From Boseongicola sp. SB0665_bin_10 (GTDB taxonomy: Bacteria; Pseudomonadota; Alphaproteobacteria; Rhodobacterales; Rhodobacteraceae): a stretch of 64,000 nt of DNA. The number at the start of each line of letters is the position of its first letter. Position 1 is the stretch's first letter. A model generated the notes under the pieces. It worked only from the letters and a program-made list of their open reading frames with translations. It was not told where the DNA came from and searched no databases. A program made the translations under genes and the position numbers. The DNA lies in NCBI GenBank assembly GCA_009838075.1, contig VXSG01000041.1:1-64000 (forward strand), read 5' to 3'. Of this stretch, positions 1 through 10,154 are shown one piece after another.

Positions 1-2
1 CG

Positions 3-476
3 CTGGTGCGGGCGGACGGCGAGGTCCTGTTCCTGGCCGAGATCGAGCACAGGGGAGCAAGGATCAGAAAGGCCATGCAGCAACGGAGCAACTATCGGCG
101 GCGCCGGCGCTCGGCCAACCTGCGCCATCGCAAGAAGCGCTTTGACAACAGGCGCTCCGGCAGGAAGCTCCCGCCCTCGCTGCGGTCGCGGGTCGACAAC
201 GTGGCCGCGTGGACGGAGCGGCTGCGCGGGCGCGCGCCCGTGACCTCCATCGCGTGCGAGGTCGTCCGGTTCGACACCCGGGCGCTGGAGAACCCGGAGA
301 TCGCGGGCGCGGAGTACCGGCAGGGGACGGTGCGGGGGATCTCGCACCGGCACTGCCGCGTCGTCCAGCGCGCCGACGGCTACGGATACGTCCTCGAGAC
401 GTCACGGAAAGAGGAGACGACAACGATGCACGGAATGCGGGATGACTTGATGAATCAGTTGTTGAATTCAGGTTGA
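3..476 (+). pseudogene. iscB: Internally deleted IscB (RNA-guided nuclease) gene, 5' end outside window
   Basis: The frame is open from the window edge, so the true start lies upstream. The visible protein begins just after where RuvC-I should be (DGEVLFLAEIEHRG), followed by the arginine-rich bridge helix (RRRRRSANLRHRKKRFDNRR). Next comes the RuvC-II strand with its acidic residue (ACEVVRFDTR) and then AEYRQGTV. In normal IscB the HNH domain and RuvC-III follow. Here the chain jumps directly to the C-terminal segment RGISHRHCRVVQRADGYGY. An internal deletion of roughly half the gene has occurred in frame. IscB uses an omega-RNA guide to cut DNA and belongs to IS605-like elements; this product lacks HNH and RuvC-III and cannot be a normal nuclease. 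The identity is clear, but whether the short protein is made is unknown. Confidence 0.85.
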
Positions 477-485
477 GTTCCGGTG

Positions 486-1346
486 ATGAAAGAACGCCTT
501 GATCCCCTCATAGAGGAGCGTGCTCCCTGGCTTTTCCGGGATACGCATTTTGCCGGGCTGTCCCGCCGCGCTCTCATGTCGCTCCTGAGCTACCACAGGA
601 CCGTGACGCTTGGCGAACTCTATGACCCTTGGCCGGCGGAGCGGATCATGCATCATCTGGCGGGCCTTCTTGCCCGGGACGTGGAAGTTGCGGGACTCGA
701 CAACCTGCCACGACACGGCCCGGCGTTGATCGTTGCCAACCATCCGACCGGAATCGCGGACGGGATCATGCTGTACCACTCGATTTCCCCGATACGGCCC
801 GACCTCTTCATCTATACGAATTCGGACATCCTGCGCCTTCTTCCGCAGTTTCAGAGCATCATTGCCCCGGTCGAGTGGCGCCTCGACAAGCGAACGCGCG
901 CCAAGACCCGGGAAACCCTGGAATACACGCGCACCGCGATCGGTGCCGGTCGTATCGGCGTGATCTTCCCGTCGGGGCGGCTCGCGAAGCGGCGCGGATT
1001 GAAGCTCCACGAGCGTGACTGGATGGCTTCAGCGGCCATGATCGCGCGCAGGTTCGACCTGCCCGTGATACCGCTGCACATCCGGGCACGGAATTCCGCG
1101 CTCTTCTACCTCTTCGACTTCATTCACCCGACGCTTCGCGACATCACCTTGTTTTACGAGACCCTCAACAAGGACCGTCAGCCCTATCGCCTGAGAATCG
1201 GCGAACCGATCTCGCCCGCCGCCCTTCCTGAAAAGTCGGAAGAGGCAATCGCGGTCATGAAGAAGGCGACGCTCGCGCTTGGCGGGCGACACGCGCCAAC
1301 CGTCTCGCTGGTGCAAAGCACGCGGGTTCCAAGCTGGGCGCGATAG
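486..1346 (+). CDS. Lysophospholipid acyltransferase family protein (PlsC-like)
   Basis: This predicted protein of about 286 residues carries the acyltransferase signature NHPTGIAD at residues 85-92 (the NHx4D catalytic motif) and FPSGR at 161-165 (the glycerol-phosphate-binding block). Enzymes of this family transfer an acyl chain to a lysophospholipid or related lyso-lipid at the inner membrane. The exact acceptor (lysophosphatidate or lyso-ornithine lipid) cannot be read from the sequence. GTG and ATG are adjacent at 483 and 486; I prefer the ATG. The gene lies 9 bases after the IscB remnant, so that element ended almost at its start. No good Shine-Dalgarno sequence is visible and the native promoter may have been replaced. 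The family call is strong and the substrate unknown. Confidence 0.85.
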   Translation: MKERLDPLIEERAPWLFRDTHFAGLSRRALMSLLSYHRTVTLGELYDPWPAERIMHHLAGLLARDVEVAGLDNLPRHGPALIVANHPTGIADGIMLYHSISPIRPDLFIYTNSDILRLLPQFQSIIAPVEWRLDKRTRAKTRETLEYTRTAIGAGRIGVIFPSGRLAKRRGLKLHERDWMASAAMIARRFDLPVIPLHIRARNSALFYLFDFIHPTLRDITLFYETLNKDRQPYRLRIGEPISPAALPEKSEEAIAVMKKATLALGGRHAPTVSLVQSTRVPSWAR

Positions 1347-1621
1347 GCCTGTCCCGAGCAAGCGCCGCGTCAAGCCGCTCGCATGCGCGGAAATTGATCC
1401 GAAAGGAAACAGGAAGGCGAACAGGTCGCCGTGTCACCTGCGTCGCGCCGGGCCAGGAGACGGCGATGCCCTTCATGCGAACCATCCGCTTGGCTGGCAG
1501 CATTGCCCGAACGGCGGCATTCGCGGAACCCGCCAGGCCGGTGTAGCCTCCCATTCCGGCTTGAAGGCTCGAGCGACGTTTTCTAGAACGCATTCGAACC
1601 CAATCCGAGGACGCACGCCCG

Positions 1622-3133
1622 ATGCCCGACCTGACCTACGACTCGCCGGACCCCAAGGTCATGACCGGCGACACCGGACCTTGGGAAATCGTGATCGGCC
1701 TTGAGGTCCACGCTCAGGTTGCATCGGTCTCGAAGCTCTTTTCCGACGCTTCGACGGAATTCGGCGCCGAACCGAATTCGAACGTTTCCTACGTCGACGC
1801 CGCGATGCCGGGCATGCTGCCGGTCATCAACGAGTTCTGCGTGGCCCAGGCCGTGCGTACCGGCCTCGGTCTCAACGCCAAGATCAATCTTGTGAGCGCT
1901 TTCGACCGCAAGAACTACTTTTATCCCGACCTGCCCCAGGGCTACCAGATCAGCCAGCTCTACCATCCGATCGTCGGGGAGGGAGAGGTCCTTGTCGATC
2001 TTGCGCCCGGGATAGCGCGAAAGGTGCGGATCGAGCGCATTCATCTCGAGCAGGACGCGGGCAAGTCCATTCACGACATGGATCCGGAGTCCTCCTTCGT
2101 TGATCTCAACCGGACGGGCGTTGCCTTGATGGAAATCGTGTCCAGACCGGACGTCCGCGGTCCCGAGGAGGCCGCCGCATATGTCGGAAAGCTGCGCCAG
2201 ATTCTGCGTTACCTCGGCACCTGCGACGGCAACATGCAGAACGGCAACCTGCGCGCCGACGTCAACGTCAGCGTGTGCCGGCCTGGCGACCATGAAGCCT
2301 TCCTGGCATCAGGGGATCACGACGTCCTTGGCACGCGATGCGAAGTGAAGAACATGAACTCGATGCGCTTCATGCAGCAGGCAATCGAGTTCGAGGCGCG
2401 CCGCCAGATACTGATCCTGGAGGATGGCGGCAGCGTCGAGCAGGAAACGCGGCTCTACGATCCCGAAAGGGGCGAGACCAGGTCCATGCGCTCGAAGGAA
2501 GAGGCCCATGACTACCGCTACTTCCCCTGCCCCGATCTTCTGCCTCTTGAGATCGAAAGGTCGTGGGTCGACGCCATCAAGGAATCGCTGCCCGAGCTGC
2601 CCGACGCCAAGAAGGCGCGATTCGTCGCCGAGTACGGCGTGACCGAATACGATGCCGGCGTCCTGACGGCAGACGTGGATTCCGCCGACTACTTCGAGGA
2701 CGTGGCCATGGGCCGCGACGGCAAGTCGGCGGCAAACTGGGTCGTCAACGAGCTCTTCGGCCGTCTCAGGAAGCACGATCTCGAAATTTCCGAAAGCCCG
2801 GTCTCGGCAGCGCAGCTCGGAGCCATTCTCGACCTGATCGGAAAGGGCGACATCTCCGGCAAGATCGCCAAGGAGCTCTTTGACATCGTTTGGTCGGACG
2901 GGGGGGATCCCGCCGAACTCGTGGAATCCCGCGGCATGAAGCAGGTGACCGATACCGCGGCAATCGAAAAGGCGGTGAACAAGGTCATTGACGAAAATCC
3001 CGACCAGGCAATGAAGGCCAGGGACAACCCCAAGCTTGCAGGCTGGTTCGTAGGCCAGGTCATGAAGGCGACAGGCGGCAAGGCGAATCCAAGGGCGGTG
3101 AGCGAACTGGTCACGATGAAGCTCGGATTGTAG
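1622..3133 (+). CDS. gatB: Aspartyl/glutamyl-tRNA amidotransferase subunit B
   Basis: Subunit B of the GatCAB complex, 503 residues, the usual family length. The complex converts Glu-tRNA(Gln) (and Asp-tRNA(Asn) where needed) to the amide form using ammonia released by GatA. GatB holds the kinase and tRNA-binding functions. Visible family blocks are [13 protein letters not shown] near residue 21, [15 protein letters not shown] near residue 98, and a C-terminal YqeY-type tail ([21 protein letters not shown], shortened here in part). The gene stands alone with 275 bp of noncoding DNA upstream; gatA and gatC are not in the window. The start ATG is followed within 20 codons by the conserved N-terminal domain. 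Confidence 0.97.
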   Translation: MPDLTYDSPDPKVMTGDTGPWEIVIGLEVHAQVASVSKLFSDASTEFGAEPNSNVSYVDAAMPGMLPVINEFCVAQAVRTGLGLNAKINLVSAFDRKNYFYPDLPQGYQISQLYHPIVGEGEVLVDLAPGIARKVRIERIHLEQDAGKSIHDMDPESSFVDLNRTGVALMEIVSRPDVRGPEEAAAYVGKLRQILRYLGTCDGNMQNGNLRADVNVSVCRPGDHEAFLASGDHDVLGTRCEVKNMNSMRFMQQAIEFEARRQILILEDGGSVEQETRLYDPERGETRSMRSKEEAHDYRYFPCPDLLPLEIERSWVDAIKESLPELPDAKKARFVAEYGVTEYDAGVLTADVDSADYFEDVAMGRDGKSAANWVVNELFGRLRKHDLEISESPVSAAQLGAILDLIGKGDISGKIAKELFDIVWSDGGDPAELVESRGMKQVTDTAAIEKAVNKVIDENPDQAMKARDNPKLAGWFVGQVMKATGGKANPRAVSELVTMKLGL

Positions 3134-3182
3134 CACGCCGGCGGGAGTCGAATCGCGCCAGCCAGACCCCGCAGGACCGTGC

Positions 3183-3449
3183 CTAGTCCTCGATTTTGAG
3201 CGCGAGCGCGTGAATGCGGCCGATCAGGTCGGGTCCCAAGGCATCGTGAACAGCGCGGTGCCGCGCAATCCGGCTTTGCCCCCGGAACGCTTCTGACGCG
3301 ATCCGAACCCTGAAATGGCTTTGGCCGCCTTCTCGGTAGCCGGCATGGCCACGATGGCTTTCGCTCTCGTCCGTGATCTCGAGCTTGCGCGGCGCAAAGG
3401 CAGCGGCAAGCCTTCGGTGAATTTCGTCCTCAACACGCATTTTTGACAT
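3183..3449 (-). CDS. BolA family protein
   Basis: Small protein of 88 residues with the BolA fold signature: a helix start (EDEIHRRLAAAF), the central ESESHRGHAGYREGGQSHFRVRI strand-turn region (shown in part), and the RIARHRAVHDALG block. BolA proteins partner monothiol glutaredoxins in iron-sulfur cluster handling and also influence morphology and stress responses. I chose the ATG at 3449 because an AAGAGG Shine-Dalgarno sequence lies just upstream; an ATG at 3440 is also possible. It diverges from the J-domain gene at 3516 and the two share a 66-bp intergenic region. This bolA / J protein / cobS / cobT neighbourhood is typical of Rhodobacterales. Confidence 0.9.
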   Translation of the reverse strand: MSKMRVEDEIHRRLAAAFAPRKLEITDESESHRGHAGYREGGQSHFRVRIASEAFRGQSRIARHRAVHDALGPDLIGRIHALALKIED

Positions 3450-3515
3450 TTGCCTCTTCAAACTGCCGATCAAGAAGTTAGACTCTCCGATCCGAGTCGG
3501 AAAGGCAGACGGCGC

Positions 3516-4148
3516 ATGGCCAAGGATCCGTTTGGTTTTGATCTCAGCGTGTCTACGGACAAGAAGAAGCGGTCGCGGACGCGGCGCGGCATGTCAGGTG
3601 CGTTCGAAACGTCGACCCGGCAATGCCAGCATACCGGATGCACGAATACCGGGCAGTACCGGGCGCCGAAGTCTCCGGACGATCTCGACGAGTTCTACTG
3701 GTTCTGCAAGGAGCACGTGCGGGAGTACAACCTGAAGTGGAATTTCTTTCACGGGCACACCGAGGAAGAAATGGCCAAGCAGATTGACAGGGACAGGGTC
3801 TGGGAGCGCGAGACCAAGCCGTTCGGCAAGGATGGCGAAGAGGCCCGCGCATGGTCGCGGCTCGGCGTTGACGACCCGCATCAGATCCTCGGCGAAAACG
3901 CCACGCAGAACCCCGGGAAGTCGATCACGGGATCAAGAAGACTGCTTCCGACCGAACGGCGCGCACTGGACATCCTCGACGCGAAGGACCATTGGACAAA
4001 GGCCGAAATCCGCAAATCCTACAAAGCCTTGATAAAGATTCTTCATCCAGACATGAACGGCGGCGACCGGGGTCACGAAGAGCAGCTCTCGGAAGTTGTC
4101 TGGGCCTGGGACCAGATCAAGGACAGCAGGAACTTCCAGGGAAACTAG
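3516..4148 (+). CDS. J-domain (DnaJ-like) co-chaperone
   Basis: Protein of 210 residues with a J domain at its C-terminal end: helix II (RKSYKALIKIL), the diagnostic HPD tripeptide at 177-179, and a following helix (EEQLSEVVWAWDQI). J domains stimulate DnaK ATPase activity. The N-terminal part has cysteine and histidine residues (C37, C42, C64, H67) that could bind a metal, ahead of a conserved middle segment. It lacks the Gly/Phe, zinc and C-terminal domains of true DnaJ. The ATG at 3516 was chosen over an upstream in-frame codon at 3450 because the family starts MAKDPFGFDLS and the upstream ATG would overlap the bolA promoter. cobS lies downstream; a chaperone role in cobaltochelatase maturation is only a possibility. 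Confidence 0.85.
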   Translation: MAKDPFGFDLSVSTDKKKRSRTRRGMSGAFETSTRQCQHTGCTNTGQYRAPKSPDDLDEFYWFCKEHVREYNLKWNFFHGHTEEEMAKQIDRDRVWERETKPFGKDGEEARAWSRLGVDDPHQILGENATQNPGKSITGSRRLLPTERRALDILDAKDHWTKAEIRKSYKALIKILHPDMNGGDRGHEEQLSEVVWAWDQIKDSRNFQGN

Positions 4149-4326
4149 GCGCACCCGGGGCGACGGGCCAGGACCGGCCCGCCCGAACGCGAAGCGGGAA
4201 CAGGCTGTTCGCCACATCTCGTCCCAAACGCGTTTCGCGGCGTCCGGGTTCCCCTTGCGCCTGTCACTGGAATGAGGCACGTCAGGTGTCGGTCAAGTCT
4301 CACCCCGCAAGCGAAAGAGAAGTGTC

Positions 4327-5313
4327 ATGGACCATCGTCTGCTGGACGCGGATGCCAAGCCGACCGAAGACATCGACGTGCGCGAAGTCTTCGGCATCGA
4401 CTCGGACATGAAGGTAAGGGGATTTGTCGAGCCAAGCGACCGCGTTCCCGTTCTTGACCCGACGTACAAGTTCGACCCTGACACGACGCTCGCGATCCTG
4501 GCCGGCTTCCAGTACAATCGACGCGTCATCATTCAAGGCTACCACGGCACCGGAAAGTCCACGCATATCGAGCAGGTGGCGACCCGGCTCAACTGGTCCT
4601 GCGTTCGCGTCAATCTCGACAGCCATATCAGCCGGATCGACCTCATCGGAAAGGACGCGATCAAGATCAGGGACGGCGTGCAGGTCACCAAGTTCCAGGA
4701 GGGAATCCTGCCTTGGGCGCTGCGCAACCCGACCGCGATCGTCTTCGACGAATACGATGCGGGCCGCGCAGACGTCATGTTCGTGATCCAGCGGGTTCTG
4801 GAATCAGACGGGAAGCTCACGCTTCTCGACCAGAACGAAGTCATCACGCCTCATCCGTCCTTCAGGCTGTTCGCGACCGCGAACACGGTCGGACTCGGTG
4901 ACACGACCGGGCTCTATCACGGTGTCCAGCAGATCAACCAGGCCCAGATGGACCGGTGGTCGCTGGTCGTGACGTTGAACTACCTGAGCCATGACGCCGA
5001 GACCGCGATCGTGCTCTCGAAGGCGCCGCATTACAACAACGCGAAGGGCCGCAAGACCATTGCCCAGATGGTCACCGTCGCCGACCTGACGAGAACGGCG
5101 TTCATGAACGGCGACCTGTCGACGGTCATGAGCCCGCGAACCGTGATCAACTGGGCGCTCAACGCCGAGATCTTCCGCAGTGTCGGCTATGGATTCCGCC
5201 TGACGTTCCTCAACAAGTGCGACGAGCTCGAGCGCCAGACCGTCGCGGAATTCTACCAGCGCTGCTTTGACGAGGAACTGCCGGAAAGCGCGGCAAGCGT
5301 GGCGGTCCCGTGA
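4327..5313 (+). CDS. cobS: Cobaltochelatase AAA+ subunit CobS
   Basis: AAA+ ATPase of 328 residues, the standard length. Walker A is GYHGTGKST at 71-79 and Walker B is AIVFDEYD around 138-144; a sensor region ([10 protein letters not shown]) follows. In aerobic cobalamin synthesis CobS and CobT form a chaperone-like complex that works with CobN to insert cobalt into hydrogenobyrinate a,c-diamide in the cytoplasm. The gene is separated from cobT by 165 bp, in the same direction. cobN is not in the window. The start ATG at 4327 matches the conserved N-terminus. Confidence 0.96.
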   Translation: MDHRLLDADAKPTEDIDVREVFGIDSDMKVRGFVEPSDRVPVLDPTYKFDPDTTLAILAGFQYNRRVIIQGYHGTGKSTHIEQVATRLNWSCVRVNLDSHISRIDLIGKDAIKIRDGVQVTKFQEGILPWALRNPTAIVFDEYDAGRADVMFVIQRVLESDGKLTLLDQNEVITPHPSFRLFATANTVGLGDTTGLYHGVQQINQAQMDRWSLVVTLNYLSHDAETAIVLSKAPHYNNAKGRKTIAQMVTVADLTRTAFMNGDLSTVMSPRTVINWALNAEIFRSVGYGFRLTFLNKCDELERQTVAEFYQRCFDEELPESAASVAVP

Positions 5314-5478
5314 CCCGGCCTGCGCGCGACCTGCCCGACGATCACGCGCCGTCGCGGGCGCAGGCGGCGACGCCAGCCTCTCGACGTACCGGGATGCCGG
5401 TGGACCTGCCCCACCCGAGATTCCGCGCCTCAGGACCAAAGGGGCGTCCCGACGCGCAATCGGGCGAATGACGCTTCC

Positions 5479-7371
5479 ATGACTCGCTCGCATGACAGTC
5501 CGGCCGACCCGTTCAAGAGAGCCCTTGCGGAAGCGACCAAGACCTTGGCCGACGATCCGGACATGGACGTCAGCTATTCGGTCGACCCTCCGGGCATGTC
5601 GGCCGACGGCGTGCGCCTGCCGCAGGTCACGCGCCGGATGACACGGGATGAAGTCCTGCTCGCGCGCGGGACCGCTGACAGCTTCGCCATGCGTCGGAAG
5701 TACCACGACGAGTCATGTTTCGACCGCTACTCGCCGCAGGGCCCGATGGCGCGAGACATCTACGAGGCCATGGAATGGGCGCGCTGCGAAGCGGTCGGAG
5801 CGCGTGACATGCCGGGCACGGCTGGCAACATCGATGCGCGCATTGGCAATGACGCGACGCGCAAGGGGTACGACGAACTGAACGACATGTCGGATGCGCC
5901 GCTTGCCGCTGCCGCCGGATACATGGTGCGCCAGCTTGCCAGTGGTCGCCCCCTGCCTCCGGCAGCCGCGAATGTCCTGGACCTGTGGCGTGACCAGCTG
6001 GAGGCCAAGGCGGGCACGACTCTCGAAGACCTCGAGGACGCGCTGACCGACCAGGCGGCATTTGCACGTTTCGCCCGTCAGGTCATCCGGGATCTCGGCT
6101 ATGGCGACCAGTTGGGCAACGACCCTGACGGCGAGGACCCGGACGAGGACAACGAGGCCGCGGAAGACGCGCCCGATGACGAGGAGGCGAACAGCGAGGA
6201 CCAAAGCCAGCAGGAGCAGGAAGGCTCGGATGCCGCGCCGGACGAGAGCCAGGAACAGATGGACGACCAGGCCGAGGCGCAAGTCTCCTTGGATGAAATG
6301 GCGGACCTGGACCAGGGAGAGGATACCGAACTTCCGCAGGGTGACGCCGAAATCGAGCCGCCGGCGCCGCAGCCGATCAGCGACGCAGACCCTTCATACA
6401 CTGTCCACAGCTCCGAATTCGACGAAGAGGTCGCCGCCGACGAACTCGCCGAGCCGGAAGAACTGGAGCGCCTGCGCGCGCATCTGGACAACCAGCTCGA
6501 GCCCCTGAAAGGAGCGGTTTCCCGGCTTGCAAACCGGCTGCAGCGCCGCCTTCAGGCAAAACAGACGCGCACGTGGACCTTCGACCTCGAGGAGGGCATC
6601 CTCGATGCCGGACGCCTGGCCCGCGTGGTTGTCAACCCGACCCTGCCCCTGGCCTACAAGCAGGAAAAGGACATGGAGTTCCGCGACACGGTCGTTTCGC
6701 TCCTGCTCGACAACTCGGGATCGATGCGCGGACGCCCCATCTCCATTGCCGCGATCTGCGCGGACGTGCTGGCCAGGACCTTGGAACGCTGCGCTGTCAA
6801 GGTCGAGATCCTGGGCTTCACGACACGCGCGTGGAAAGGCGGACAGGCACGGGAAAACTGGCTGCAACAAGGGCGTCCGCAGCTGCCGGGACGGCTGAAT
6901 GACATACGCCACATCATCTACAAGGCCGCGGACGCGCCGTGGCGCCATGCCCGGGAGAGTCTCGGCTTGATGATGAAGGAAGGTTTGCTCAAGGAGAACA
7001 TTGACGGCGAAGCGCTGGAATGGGCCTATCGGCGGCTTCTCGTCAGGCAGGAGGCGCGACGCATCCTCTTGGTCATCTCGGATGGCGCGCCGGTCGACGA
7101 TTCCACCCTCTCGGTGAACCCGGCAAACTACCTGGAACGGCACCTCCGGAACGTGATCACGATGATCGAACGGCGGAACCAGGTCGAGCTGCTCGCCATC
7201 GGCATCGGCCATGACGTGACCCGGTACTATGAGCGCGCGGTCACGATCACGGACGTTGAACAGCTTGCGGGGGCCATCACGGAACAGCTGGCGGCGCTCT
7301 TCGAAGCCGATCCGGTGCAGCGAATGCGTATGGCCAGGCGCGGCGACAACCGAAGGGCCGCACCAAGATAG
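5479..7371 (+). CDS. cobT: Cobaltochelatase VWA subunit CobT
   Basis: Protein of 630 residues built as CobT: an N-terminal domain, a long acidic low-complexity linker at roughly residues 210-300 (dense D/E/Q), and a C-terminal von Willebrand A domain with the MIDAS motif [10 protein letters not shown] near residues 408-417. It pairs with CobS in the cobalt chelatase. The VWA domain is predicted to bind the CobN subunit through a divalent metal. The ATG at 5479 sits 165 bp after cobS and the two are likely cotranscribed. The acidic linker is a normal family feature. Confidence 0.95.
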   Translation: MTRSHDSPADPFKRALAEATKTLADDPDMDVSYSVDPPGMSADGVRLPQVTRRMTRDEVLLARGTADSFAMRRKYHDESCFDRYSPQGPMARDIYEAMEWARCEAVGARDMPGTAGNIDARIGNDATRKGYDELNDMSDAPLAAAAGYMVRQLASGRPLPPAAANVLDLWRDQLEAKAGTTLEDLEDALTDQAAFARFARQVIRDLGYGDQLGNDPDGEDPDEDNEAAEDAPDDEEANSEDQSQQEQEGSDAAPDESQEQMDDQAEAQVSLDEMADLDQGEDTELPQGDAEIEPPAPQPISDADPSYTVHSSEFDEEVAADELAEPEELERLRAHLDNQLEPLKGAVSRLANRLQRRLQAKQTRTWTFDLEEGILDAGRLARVVVNPTLPLAYKQEKDMEFRDTVVSLLLDNSGSMRGRPISIAAICADVLARTLERCAVKVEILGFTTRAWKGGQARENWLQQGRPQLPGRLNDIRHIIYKAADAPWRHARESLGLMMKEGLLKENIDGEALEWAYRRLLVRQEARRILLVISDGAPVDDSTLSVNPANYLERHLRNVITMIERRNQVELLAIGIGHDVTRYYERAVTITDVEQLAGAITEQLAALFEADPVQRMRMARRGDNRRAAPR

Positions 7372-7531
7372 GCTGCCATGGCGAATGCCGGACACCTGCA
7401 CCGGATGCCGTCGGCAGGCCGGAGTCCTGCAGCGCCGACAGGACGCGAGGCGTGTACGGTCACGTCGTCACGTGACGACCCGGAAGCCGTTCCGGCTTGC
7501 GCCCGAGAACGGTTCCTGCTCTTTGGCGGCA

Positions 7532-9310
7532 ATGTTCCAGTCCTTCGACGCCATCGCCAACCCCGAACAGGGGCCGCCGCGCCTCGCAGCGTTGCGCGAA
7601 GTTATGGCGGAAGCGGGCATCGACGCGTTTCTGGTGCCTCGCACCGACCGGTTTCAGGGTGAATTCGTTGCGCCTGCCGACGAGCGCCTTGCCTGGCTGA
7701 CAGGCTTCACGGGATCGGCAGGACTCGCCGTCATCTGCATGGACGCCGCCGCCATATTCGTCGACGGTCGCTACCGGCTGCAAGTGCGCGACCAGGTCAC
7801 CGATGAGATCACGACCCTGGACCCCGCGGAGACCGAGCCGGGCGCCTGGCTGGCCGAAAATGCCGACCGGACGTCCAGAGTCGGCTTCGACCCATGGCTC
7901 CACACGAAGGACGACATCACGAAGCTCGCGAAAGCGATCGGCGACCATGACGTTCTGCATCCCACGCCAAACCTCGTTGACCGGATCTGGACCGACAGGC
8001 CCGCGCCGCCGGTCCAGACAGTCCGGGCACATCCGATCGAGCTATCCGGCGAAAAGTCGTCGTCGAAGCGCAAGCGCCTGGCGCGGGCATTGAAGGATGC
8101 CGGACAGCGTGCCGCCATTCTCACGCTGCCGGAAAGCATCTGCTGGCTTCTCAACATAAGAGGCGACGGCATTCCGCGCAGTCCGGTCGTCCAGACATTT
8201 GCCATACTTCACGACACGGGCCGCGTGAGCCTGTTCTCCTCTCCGGAGAAGTTCGAGCATCTTGGCCCCGACCCGGATATCGACGTCGACGGCGCGGAGG
8301 CCTTCGGGGACGCCGTCGGGCGCCTGGAAGGGCCGGTCCGGGTCGATGGGCAGACCGCGCCATGGAAGATTGCCGAGATTCTCGAGGACCGCGTCGCATG
8401 GGACGTCGACCCGTGCATCATGCCCAAGGCGTGCAAGAACGATGCCGAAGTCAAGGGCATGCAGAACGCGCATCTCCGGGACGGCGCAGCAATGGTCGAG
8501 TTCCTCGCATGGTTTGACAAGGAAGCCCCCAAAGGCGGACTGACCGAGATTTCCGCAGCCAGGGCGCTTGAGGGATTCCGGGCGCAAGCCGGAGACTTGC
8601 TGGACATTTCATTCGACACGATCTCGGGCTCCGGACCCAATGCGGCGATCATTCACTACCGCGTATCCGAGCGGACGGATCGCAAGATCATGCGAGGCGA
8701 GCTCTATCTGGTCGATTCCGGCGGTCAGTACATTGACGGAACCACCGACGTCACGCGCACGCTTGCCGTCGGGGAGCCATCGGACGTTCACCGCGACTGC
8801 TATACCCGGGTTCTCCAAGGACTGATCGCAATCTCGCTTGCCCGGTTTCCGAGCGGGCGTGCAGGGCGGGACATCGACGCCCTCGCCCGCGCCGCGCTTT
8901 GGCGCAAGGACCTCGACTACGACCATGGCACCGGGCATGGCGTCGGAGCTTGCCTGAACGTGCATGAAGGACCTCAGCGGATTTCGCCTGCCGGGACGAC
9001 AAGACTCGAGCCCGGGATGATCCTCTCGAACGAGCCCGGCTACTACCGGCCCGGTGAATTCGGCATCCGCATCGAGAATCTCGTCGTGGTACGCAAGTGC
9101 GGGCAATCTCCGAACAAGCGGGACCGGCTTGGCTTCGAGACACTGACCCATGTACCGTTTGACCGTCGCCTGATTGACACCAGGCTGCTGGGGCCATGGG
9201 AGAGGAAATGGATTGACGCATACCATGCCGACGTGAAAGAGAACCTCTCCGGCCTGCTTTCCGCATCGGCCAGCCACTGGCTCGACGCAGCCACAAGGCC
9301 GCTTGGTTGA
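7532..9310 (+). CDS. Aminopeptidase P family (M24) Xaa-Pro peptidase
   Basis: Peptidase of 592 residues of the long aminopeptidase P type: creatinase-like N-terminal domain, a second such domain, the M24 pita-bread catalytic domain and a C-terminal extension. The five metal ligands can be followed: two Asp in VDSGGQYIDGTTDVTRT (about 394-410), His in GHGVGACLNVHEGPQ (about 468), Glu in NEPGYY (about 500) and Glu in IENLVVV (about 513). It releases N-terminal residues ahead of proline in the cytoplasm. The reading frame is open farther upstream, but the ATG at 7532 gives the conserved MFQSFDAIANPEQG start. It follows cobT with 160 bp of DNA between. Confidence 0.93.
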   Translation: MFQSFDAIANPEQGPPRLAALREVMAEAGIDAFLVPRTDRFQGEFVAPADERLAWLTGFTGSAGLAVICMDAAAIFVDGRYRLQVRDQVTDEITTLDPAETEPGAWLAENADRTSRVGFDPWLHTKDDITKLAKAIGDHDVLHPTPNLVDRIWTDRPAPPVQTVRAHPIELSGEKSSSKRKRLARALKDAGQRAAILTLPESICWLLNIRGDGIPRSPVVQTFAILHDTGRVSLFSSPEKFEHLGPDPDIDVDGAEAFGDAVGRLEGPVRVDGQTAPWKIAEILEDRVAWDVDPCIMPKACKNDAEVKGMQNAHLRDGAAMVEFLAWFDKEAPKGGLTEISAARALEGFRAQAGDLLDISFDTISGSGPNAAIIHYRVSERTDRKIMRGELYLVDSGGQYIDGTTDVTRTLAVGEPSDVHRDCYTRVLQGLIAISLARFPSGRAGRDIDALARAALWRKDLDYDHGTGHGVGACLNVHEGPQRISPAGTTRLEPGMILSNEPGYYRPGEFGIRIENLVVVRKCGQSPNKRDRLGFETLTHVPFDRRLIDTRLLGPWERKWIDAYHADVKENLSGLLSASASHWLDAATRPLG

Positions 9311-9356
9311 CCTGGAAGAGTCGGATTTGTGCAGCTGGACCGAGGCGTAACCGGAG

Positions 9357-9666
9357 AAACGTGACGGACGGCCACTTCGAGGTTGGGCCTGCATCGGGAA
9401 CCAGTGTCCTGCGCGCAGGCAGGAGACAGGGCGTCCAATCCGGTCGCGTCGCGGTTCGGGCCTCCGGACCGTTCAACGTCCTGGCCTCCTGCGGCGGCGT
9501 CCAGGGTGCGGCCCGCCAGCACTGCCGCATCTTCCAGCGCGGCGGTCGGCACGGATGCCGTTTCGACGCGTCATGGAATAAGGAGACGGCAAAGATGCGT
9601 GGAACACGAGACCGGGCATTCCTCCCCGCCACGGAGAGCGGGATTTCCTGCGGAGCGGACAGATGA
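9357..9666 (+). pseudogene. iscB: IscB C-terminal fossil with element right end
   Basis: Translating 9360-9660 in the frame ending at 9666 gives LRAGRRQGVQSGRVAVRASG, then FNVLASCGGVQG and ARQHCRIFQRGGRHG. This aligns with the end of IscB (the segment after RuvC-III; compare RGISHRHCRVVQRADGYGY at the left edge of this window). It finishes with MRGTRDRAFLPA, also comparable to the left-edge copy. The catalytic parts are missing. The last bases (CATTCCTCCCC ... GCGGG) look like the hairpin-forming right end of an IS605-type element. The fossil stops on the start codon of the next gene, whose Shine-Dalgarno sequence lies inside it. The IscB identity is good; the exact 5' limit is not visible. 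Confidence 0.7.
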
Positions 9667-10154
9667 CCCATCCAGACAAGCCGATGGCCATTCTGTCGCT
9701 GATTTGGTCCGGGGCGATGTTTGGCTTCTTTTTCGCCTGGACCTGCTCGACCATGTGGGGACTGGATGCGGCCGATCCGAACGTCGCGATCGCCGCCATG
9801 CAGGCCATGAACGAAAGCGTGCGCAACTGGCTCTTCGCACCCGTCTTCTTCGGCACGCCCGTCCTCCTGGCATTTGCAACGGTGGCCGCATCGAGACGCC
9901 GTCAGAGGAAGGTCGTCGTCAGCCTCGCCCTGGCAGGCCTCGTTTATGTCGTGGGTGCAATGCTGCCGACGTTCATGTTCAATGTGCCGCTGAACGAAGG
10001 GCTGGCCTTGCTGGAAGTGCCGCTCGACCCGGACGCTGCGCAGGATGCCTGGCAGGGCTATTCCAGGCCCTGGCAATACTGGAACATGGTTCGCACCGTG
10101 GTTGCAGGCTTCGTCCTTGCGCTGGTTGGCTGGGGTCTCGTCAATTTCTCATGA
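9663..10154 (+). CDS. DUF1772 (anthrone oxygenase-like) membrane protein
   Basis: Membrane protein of 163 residues with four predicted transmembrane stretches (about 8-26, 53-73, 81-101, 140-160). Conserved DUF1772 blocks are visible: FAWTCSTMWGLD near the start, AMQAMNESVRN, FNVPLNEGLA and a late W..YSRPWQYWNMVRT. The family is named for fungal anthrone oxygenases, but bacterial members have no assigned reaction. GGAG at 9654-9657 sits about 6-8 bases before the ATG and derives from the IscB element end. Function unknown. Confidence 0.75.
   Translation: MTHPDKPMAILSLIWSGAMFGFFFAWTCSTMWGLDAADPNVAIAAMQAMNESVRNWLFAPVFFGTPVLLAFATVAASRRRQRKVVVSLALAGLVYVVGAMLPTFMFNVPLNEGLALLEVPLDPDAAQDAWQGYSRPWQYWNMVRTVVAGFVLALVGWGLVNFS

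Noticed and set aside
1583-2293. Long antisense frame within gatB
   Set aside because: A shadow of the gatB codon usage; no protein family features.
8751-10076. Long minus-strand frame of 441 codons across pepP and the DUF1772 gene
   Set aside because: It is antisense to a well-supported peptidase and membrane protein, and its translation is Arg/Pro/Gly-rich without motifs.
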